64,000 nt of DNA from Dipteronia dyeriana. Taxonomy: Eukaryota; Streptophyta; Magnoliopsida; Sapindales; Sapindaceae. Below, piece by piece: positions 57,850-64,000 of this stretch; the first letter of the stretch is position 1; the number at the start of each line of letters is the position of its first letter. The DNA lies in NCBI GenBank assembly GCA_032871835.1, contig CM065300.1, positions 111,783,088 through 111,847,087 on the forward strand. The letters run 5' to 3'. The notes below the pieces were generated by a model, which saw nothing but the letters and a program-made list of their open reading frames with translations, was not told where the DNA came from and did not search any database. The translations under genes were made by a program, and so were the position numbers.

Positions 57850-57854
57850 ATATA
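57850..57854. repeat. Target-site duplication ATATA (right) of copia-A copy 3
   Basis: Follows CCCAACA. Matches 23225-23229 inside TA runs on both sides. Confidence 0.7.
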
Positions 57855-59420
57855 TATATATATATATCAAATATATTTCTTTTCCTTTTTATTTGATATC
57901 TTTTTTTTGGTTGGTTTTCAAAGAATATATATATCATATATATATTTCCCCTTTTAAAAACCCTATGATAACTTTTTATTTTAAAAAAAATATTTATTTT
58001 ATTTTTATTAAAATATATCATCTAATTTGAATTTAAAATATTTGAAATTCAAAATAAATATTTAATTAAACCTAATCAATCTAATCTTTTAAGATATCAT
58101 ATATCTTTAAAATTGATTAATATTTGGTTTATTAGATTTGATTTGAATTTAAACTATTTAAATTCAAAAATTAAATATTTAGTTTGATAAAATAAAATAA
58201 TCATGTTATCTTATTTTATTCAAAGAAATAAATATCAATAAACACCCTCCATTTAGTGATTAATCACGTAATTAAACAATCTTATTATTTAATTTATTTA
58301 ATCACCATTATTCATTAATCAAATAATCTTATTATTCAATTAATTCCTGAATAAATACGTGTCACTTTCGTAACACAATTAATTGGACAATCCAATTAAT
58401 TAACTGTGACCCTTGTTACCTAAATCGATCGGGCTAGCAATGGGAAGTAATGGATCCACAGTATTTTGAGCTCCAACAATCATTTGAAACATTAATTAAA
58501 CTCTTTAATTAATATTCCTGGATTATTAACACTGGTGTTGTTCCACTAAAAACCCGAAGCTACACTCTCTCAACTGCAGAAGCTTTTACCCAAACTCAGT
58601 GTCCATCGATATAGCTATTACACATGGTATGATCCTTCATAGTAATTCATAATTAGAGACGAGTCATAATGTCCGTTATACCCCTCTAATTACATATATC
58701 TTTTAAGTACCGTTGATTCTCTAATGAACAATAAATCCTATTTCCTCACGAAATTAGGAGAGTGCTCATAATGTCCGAGCCCTGAATCAAGCCTTAAGGG
58801 AACTACCATCTACTTCTCACAAGAAGGAGTCGATTCCATTATTGTGTACAAACCTTCCTAGCAATAAGCCAAACCGTAATCCCAACATACGAAGTATATT
58901 GATCAGGAAATGTATGTGACCTCACCCATGGCATATCAAAGACCACGATCTAATCTAAAGGAATTGATAAGACACTCAGGATTAAGATAACCCATATATA
59001 GCCATCATTAGTTGATATATATGAATCTCATCGATAAACGAATCTTAGTGAGAGACTCATATAGATTTTGATCCAATTGTATACGATCACATAATACAAG
59101 GTGCTTACATTCTCATATCTCATATGAATGATTCAAGATAGAATCACCGTACATTACGAAATGGACCGCAACTATAGATTAACCATGAATAAAGTACCCA
59201 GCTTTATTTGCTATCTATGGACTCTTTAGATTGCATGTCTCTTACTGAATCCATATGTATATGACACTCATATACACAGTTCGATATTACATCCGACAAT
59301 CTAGAATTAATATCCACAAGTTATAAAATAAACAACACAACAAGAATGAATAGAACTTTTCTTTTTATTTATTTCATAAATCCATTTACAAATTACATGG
59401 TTAGGGCATAAACTCCAACA
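57855..59420 (-). repeat. Copia-B 5' LTR, right segment
   Basis: Continues the copia-B LTR from the TA run to the terminal GCATAAACTCCAACA. Very AT-rich up to about 58400, then more mixed. No gene. The far end is fixed by the CCAACA terminus and the change of sequence at 59421. Confidence 0.75.
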
Positions 59421-60215
59421 TTCACGACGTGATCAAATCTTGTATCTAGTACTTTTTTACTTTGGCGAGATAACCAACTGCCACGGCCTAGGTATCAAGG
59501 ATCCTTACATGTGTGGTATCTTAATATCCAGATAGTTCCGTGAGTATGGTATCATCCATCTATGTGTCTAGTTCCCGGTGTACTTCTATTAACACAAGAA
59601 AGCTAACAAACTGGTAAAGAGAAAAATATGTGATAAGTGATTGGTATCAAGATTCTAGGATACTAGAAATGATCCTGTTGGGACTTTTACAAAGTTGATT
59701 ATCCTTTATGTGACAAACGAGGTACCTATCATCCTTGTTCAAGGAAAAATTATGTATCTTGTCAAGCGTTATCAGGATAGGCAACTATGTACGTACGTTC
59801 CTGATCCTTCTTAAGGGCGGTTTCCTAACCAAGGCATTTGGAAAGCCACTTGGTTGTCCTGGTCTCATGATCTGGTTGGCAACTATATCTTTACACTGAA
59901 ACCCTTTTTGGGGGTGGTAACCCGACCAAGGTATGATGTGGGCTATTTGGCTATCCTGGTCTTATGATTTGGCGGGCAACTATGCTCTTATACTCAGACT
60001 CTTTCTTAAGGTTATCCCAACCAAGGGCATCATGATGTTTATCCTAGTCTCGAGATCTAACATGCAACTATGCTCTTACGCTTAGACCCTTCTTCATATG
60101 GGTTGTGACCGGCTAAGGCATCAGGGTAGCTATGTTACTTTTCCTGGTTCATGGCTATCATGGCAAACATCTACGGCGAACACTTAGAGAAATAATAAGA
60201 CAAATGTATATGGAG
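59421..60215. repeat. Degenerate gypsy 3' region with minisatellite remnants
   Basis: From about 59780 to 60130, 3-4 degenerate units of the 99-bp gypsy repeat are seen: GGTGGTAACCCGACCAAGG, CTATCCTGGTC and GGCAACTATGCTCTTA-type blocks in the same orientation as at 37126 and 45430. 59421-59780 matches nothing I can place. No LTR of gypsy is present, so it is a fragment. The right edge meets copia-A RNase H at about 60215. Confidence 0.75.
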
Positions 60216-60420
60216 AGTGATCTGCTTATTCGCATCAAGAACCACTTCCAAGTCAATCAAGAATTGGCGGAGCCTGACAACCTCTTTAGCAGCCTCACAT
60301 GCGGTAACATACTCAACTTCCATGGTGGAATCAGCAATACAAGATTACTTCATACTCCTTTATATGACTGCCCCTTCTCCAATAGTAAACACAGATCTTG
60401 ATGTTGATCTCCTGGAGTCA
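60216..60420 (-). pseudogene. Copia-A copy 4 RNase H remnant
   Basis: Nucleotide match to the central and N-terminal RNase H of copy 1 (4186-4390). The C-terminal KHIERKYH and NLADPFTK blocks are absent because the copy ends here. Confidence 0.85.
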
Positions 60421-61500
60421 AATTCTGACTTAAAATCAAAATCTGTATACCCAATGGGAATGAAATCCCCTCCAGAGTATACAAGCATATAATCTCTCAT
60501 TCTCCAAAGATACTTGAAAATAAGCTTGAAAGTTGTCCAGTGATCAGGACCAAGTTTCGAATAAAATATGCTAACTATACCTACAGCAAAACAAATATCT
60601 AGTCTAGTACAGAGAATTGCATACATGAGACGTCTAACTGCCGATGCATATGAAACCCTACTCATGAATTGCTCTTCATGCTAATTCTTAGGAACTTGTT
60701 CATTAGAAAGTTTGATTCCATGTCTGAAAGGTAACACACCTTTCTTGGAATCTTGAATGGAAAACCTAGACAAGATTTTATCTATGTATGAAGCTTAGGA
60801 TAAATCAATCGTTCTATTCATTCTATCCCTTATGACTTGGATACCAAGAATAGAACTTGTTTCTCCTAAGTCCTTCATATCAAATTGTTTTGCTAACCAT
60901 TCTTTTATTGATGTCAATACACCTACATCATTTCTTATGAGTAGTATATCATCATGTCGCCTTTAATCCATTTGTGTACATAAGGTTCATCAAGCTTTTG
61001 AATAAATCCAAAACATTTCACTACTTGATCGAACCTTATGTTCTAGGATCTGGATGCTTGCTTCAGTACATATATAGATCCTTGCAAATTCCATACCTTT
61101 TCCTCTTGGCCTTTTTCAAAGAATCCTTCTGGTTGCATCATGTAGATGCTCATCAAGACTTCCATTAAGGAGAGCTGTCATGACGTCCATTTTCCGAATC
61201 TCTAGGAATAGAGATGCCCTAATGGATAAGAGTATCCTAATGGATCTAAGAATGGCCACATGAGAGAAGGTTTCTTCATAATCGATTCTTTCCTTCTATG
61301 TATAACCTTTAGCTATCAATCTAGCTTTAAAGGTTTCCACATTTCCATCCATTCCTCTTTTCCTATTGTATACCCACTTGCACCCGATGGGTTTTATCTC
61401 TTTAGGAAATTCTATAAGAGACCAGACTTTGTTTTTGAACATAGATTCAATTTCAGATTGCATTGCCTTTTGCCAAAGGGGGACAATCAACATCTTCCAT
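60421..61500 (-). pseudogene. Copia-A copy 4 reverse transcriptase, YVDD destroyed
   Basis: The linker is open at 60360-60665 (SRVSYASAVRRLMYAILCTR, RLDICFAVGIV). At about 60954 a deletion of about 25 bp relative to copy 3 removes the bases coding LVFLVLYV and shifts the frame before the two aspartates. The N-terminal block is open at 61296-61493 (AMQSEIESMFKNKVWSLIEF, GCKWVYNRKRGMDGNVETF). Confidence 0.87.
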
Positions 61501-62574
61501 TTCTTCCTTGTACATAAATGGATTATCGTCGTCCGGAAGATTCTCTACTGATTCTCCAGATAGATGTATCTCTTGGATTGTCTAACAACCCTCCCACTAT
61601 GACAAGGTATGAAAGATTGTCGATCTTGTGTTGGTACGGAACTCACAATTAGGCTTGGTTGCGAAACCTCTTGTGTAATTGTATCTCCTAAAAGCTCATT
61701 CAGAACAGTTCTACTTTTAGGCACAAAATTATTCATATAGTCCTTTTCTATAAATTTTGCATTTGTCGAAACAAATACTTTAAGATTTGAAGGACTATAA
61801 AAATAATATCCTTTTGTTTCTTTTGGATACCCTACAAATATGCATGTTTCTGAACGGGACTCTATCTTTTGTCTTTCCTTTTAACACGTGCACAGAACAT
61901 CCAAATATCCTTAAGTGTTGTAAACTAGGCTTTTGCCTGGTCCATAACTCATGCAGTGTTTTAGGAATTGACTTAGATGGTACATCATTTAGAATGTAAA
62001 ATGCGGTTTGTAAAGCATAGCCCCAAAAAGAATTAGGGAGCGTTGAATAACTCAACATAGACCTAACCATGTCCAAAAGAGTTCTAATTCTCCTTTCTAC
62101 CACCCCATTTTTTTTAGGTGTGCCTGGTGTAGAAAATTGAGAAATTATCTCATTATCAATAAGATATTGCTGAAACTCACCAGATATATATTCTCCACCA
62201 CGATCAGACCTCAAGATTTTTATGTGTTTCTCAATCAGATTTTCTACTTCAGCTTTAAATGCTTTGAACATGTCAAAAGCATCCGACTTATGTCTCATGA
62301 GATAAACATAGCCAAATCTTGAGTGATCATTCGTGAAAGTGATGGAGTACTCATATCCACCTCTAGATTGAATGCTCATAGGTCCACACACATCAGTGTG
62401 TATCAATCCTAAATATTCGATAGCTCTTGTGCCTTTGGTCGTAAACGACCTTTTGGTCATTTTACCTTTCAAACAAGATTCACAAGTTGGTAGATCATTA
62501 ACCTTTAAGTCACTTAGAGGTTCGTCACTTACCAATCTTTTAATCCTATTAAGGTTAATATGACTAAGGCGCAA
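61501..62574 (-). pseudogene. Copia-A copy 4 integrase (longest intact stretch) and linker
   Basis: 259 codons are open from 62574 to 61795. In order: [29 protein letters not shown] (end of zinc module), [11 protein letters not shown] (first aspartate), [40 protein letters not shown] (second aspartate), [20 protein letters not shown] (glutamate), [20 protein letters not shown], then the C-terminal [17 protein letters not shown]. All three DD35E acidic residues are present. The linker follows at 61545-61736. Confidence 0.9.
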
Positions 62575-63355
62575 ATGCCATAGGTAGGTTTCATCTTTTG
62601 ATAATTTTACTCTTTTACAATTAGGTTACGTTGATTCTGTGTCTAACAAGTGAGAGACCCCTTATAGTTTGGCCCAGGTTTCTTTTTCTTCTGTTGTTAC
62701 TTGAACTTCTAATAGGTCTTAATAGTAGCAACTTTACCAACCATATGAATCTCTCTTACCTTTCACAATAATCGTTTTGGCGCTTTGAACATCTTACATC
62801 AGGCCGTGCAAGGTGTATTCCTTATTGTTCAAGGTGTAGTCTAACTTTGAACAAACCAAAGGAATCCGATAGTGAGTTGTCAATCATGTCAAGTTTTCGT
62901 CTCACCATCTATCTCAGCACAATTAAATTCAGCTGTGTTGAGATGTGCTATGACTTTCGTCATGTGATCTTTCACAGTTTGTCCTGGTTTCATCCTAAGA
63001 TTTATAAAAGCAGATATTGCCTCTCCTCTTAGTCATCCTAGAACTCATAGCTAATATCTCTTATAGAGACATCATTATATCGACATCAATCTCCATTCCT
63101 TCGTGTTGTTGTTGCAACACGTCAGAGATTATGGTCATAATGTAACGTACATTTAACCATCTTCTCTGAAGACATCCACTACTGATACTCATATCTTTTC
63201 TCCTGAGTAGATTCATTAGTTTGGTGGTTTAGGAATAGACAGAACGAACTTATGGTTTTTCAACTTACAACAACCCATTTTTTTGTTTTCCATTCGACAT
63301 AATTATCAACAGTTAAAGTATTATCTTTTAGTAATTTGATTAGGGATGGGGTCAT
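62575..63355 (-). pseudogene. Copia-A copy 4 gag with protease region deleted
   Basis: At about 62657 the sequence passes directly from integrase-proximal AACAAGTGAGAGA to basic-region gag bases (CCCAGGTTTCTTTTTCTTC). About 330 bp of protease region and the zinc knuckle are gone. The gag core is readable at about 62850-63090 but frameshifted. The start ATG at 63355 aligns with those of copies 1 and 2. Confidence 0.83.
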
Positions 63356-64000
63356 GATTTCTTTATATTAACAAAAATTATATAAGTAAATAATCATGAT
63401 GTAGCCCTTTTGAATATTTATCTTGAATTAAATAAAATACTTCAATCGTAAAAATTCAACGGTGATCCAACACCCATAAATGTCACGCCTCGTTTGGGAG
63501 TTCACAACATTTACTAGTTGGACTAGGTCCCACCTAATTGTTAACATAACAACTGACGTTATCAATTTTAGGCTTGCAATTTTATTAACAAGAACTCTTG
63601 GAGGATATTTATAAAATTACATTGAGTGTGTTACCAAGTTATCGATCTTCAATATGTTCCCTCGTGAATATCCCTCATTTGGGAGTAGATTTCATTTGGG
63701 CTAATTGTCTAGTCTATCCTTGTAAGGAAGTATCTTGCTAAATTCTATTCATGAATACCTCTTGGGTGGTTATTACACGAAACATAAAGCTAAACTGAAC
63801 TTGGAGGCCGTAGGTGTTCCAAAACACCTTCTCCCACTCAGTTATTTAAGGCGTGTGATCGAATTCCAAAGAATGATTTACCAAGTTATCTAGATGACAA
63901 TTTAGATACCTAAACCATTCTATGTATGTTCATGCCAAAAGAGATATATGAGTGGCACTCATATTCTATAAGATATGTTATCAAACAACGACAAACATTG
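63356..64000 (-). other. Copia-A copy 4 5' leader, partial
   Basis: Collinear with 7676-8320 of copy 1. The GC-rich hairpin island would begin just right of the window. No gene. Confidence 0.85.

Larger units (their letters stand above)
22661..59420 (-). mobile_element. Copia-B element, 5' LTR split by copia-A copy 3
   Basis: The LTR part next to the primer site is 22661-23229 (TATTGGAACCC). The remaining part is 57855-59420, ending CTCCAACA. Together they give about 2.14 kb. On the minus strand the LTR begins TGTTGGAGTTTATGCCCTAA, a form common in plant copia LTRs. The two halves meet in a TA run where copia-A copy 3 is inserted. No coding part of copia-B is within the window, and the 3' LTR is not seen. 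Confidence 0.78.
60216..64000 (-). mobile_element. Copia-A copy 4, truncated at both sides of window
   Basis: Starts abruptly inside RNase H at a sequence equal to copy 1 position about 4186 and runs to the leader at the window end. The last third of RNase H, the polypurine tract and the 3' LTR are missing. The catalytic box of reverse transcriptase and most of the protease region are deleted. It holds the longest intact integrase stretch of the family here. Confidence 0.9.

Noticed and set aside
1..64000. tRNA, rRNA, snoRNA or microRNA genes
   Set aside because: No cloverleaf or conserved rRNA segment was noticed on reading. The only tRNA-like matches are the short primer-binding sites.

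Overview
This is plant nuclear DNA, probably from a eudicot. The background is AT-rich, and the window is almost entirely decayed LTR retrotransposons. I see no ordinary host gene, tRNA, rRNA or prokaryotic feature. All recognisable elements are transcribed from the minus strand, so each 5' LTR lies to the right of its coding region. Every pol reading frame has stops, frameshifts or deletions. The window reads as pericentromeric or intergenic repeat-nest heterochromatin.

Layout, left to right. (1) 1-21186: two copies of one Ty1/copia family, here called copia-A (LTR about 2.4 kb, internal region about 5.1 kb, initiator-tRNA-Met primer site). They are joined head to tail through a single shared LTR at 9040-11392. 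The left LTR of copy 1 carries a solo Ty3/gypsy LTR (377-2736, 5-bp target duplication TTATT). The right LTR of copy 2 carries a solo LTR of copia-A itself (17151-19543, target duplication TCCTA). (2) 21187-23229 and 57850-59420: leader and split LTR of a second copia family (copia-B), interrupted by copia-A copy 3. (3) 23230-57849: copia-A copy 3, flanked by ATATA, inserted in a TA microsatellite. It is itself split by a 24.7-kb gypsy block flanked by CCTTT. (4) 28422-53097: an outer Tat-like gypsy element of about 12.3 kb, interrupted by a second element of the same family (32584-44923, 12.34 kb). (5) 59421-60215: a degenerate piece carrying the gypsy 3' minisatellite. It abuts copia-A copy 4 (60216 to the window end), which is broken at its 3' end.

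The gypsy elements show the Tat-type plan on the minus strand: LTR, TGGCGCC-type primer site, gag with a CHHC knuckle, protease, reverse transcriptase, RNase H, a second (archaeal-type) RNase H, integrase, then a long 3' non-coding part with 99-bp tandem repeats. An additional gene lies between pol and the 3' LTR on the opposite (plus) strand. It has a TATA-like box, two probable short introns, a coiled-coil C-terminal half and a downstream AATAAA. This antisense gene, present in both gypsy copies, is the most gene-like thing in the window.

Insertion order follows from the nesting: copia-B, then copia-A copy 3, then outer gypsy, then inner gypsy. The solo LTRs are later than the LTRs they split. 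Coordinates of LTR ends and target duplications were read directly from the sequence. Domain limits inside the decayed polyproteins are approximate.
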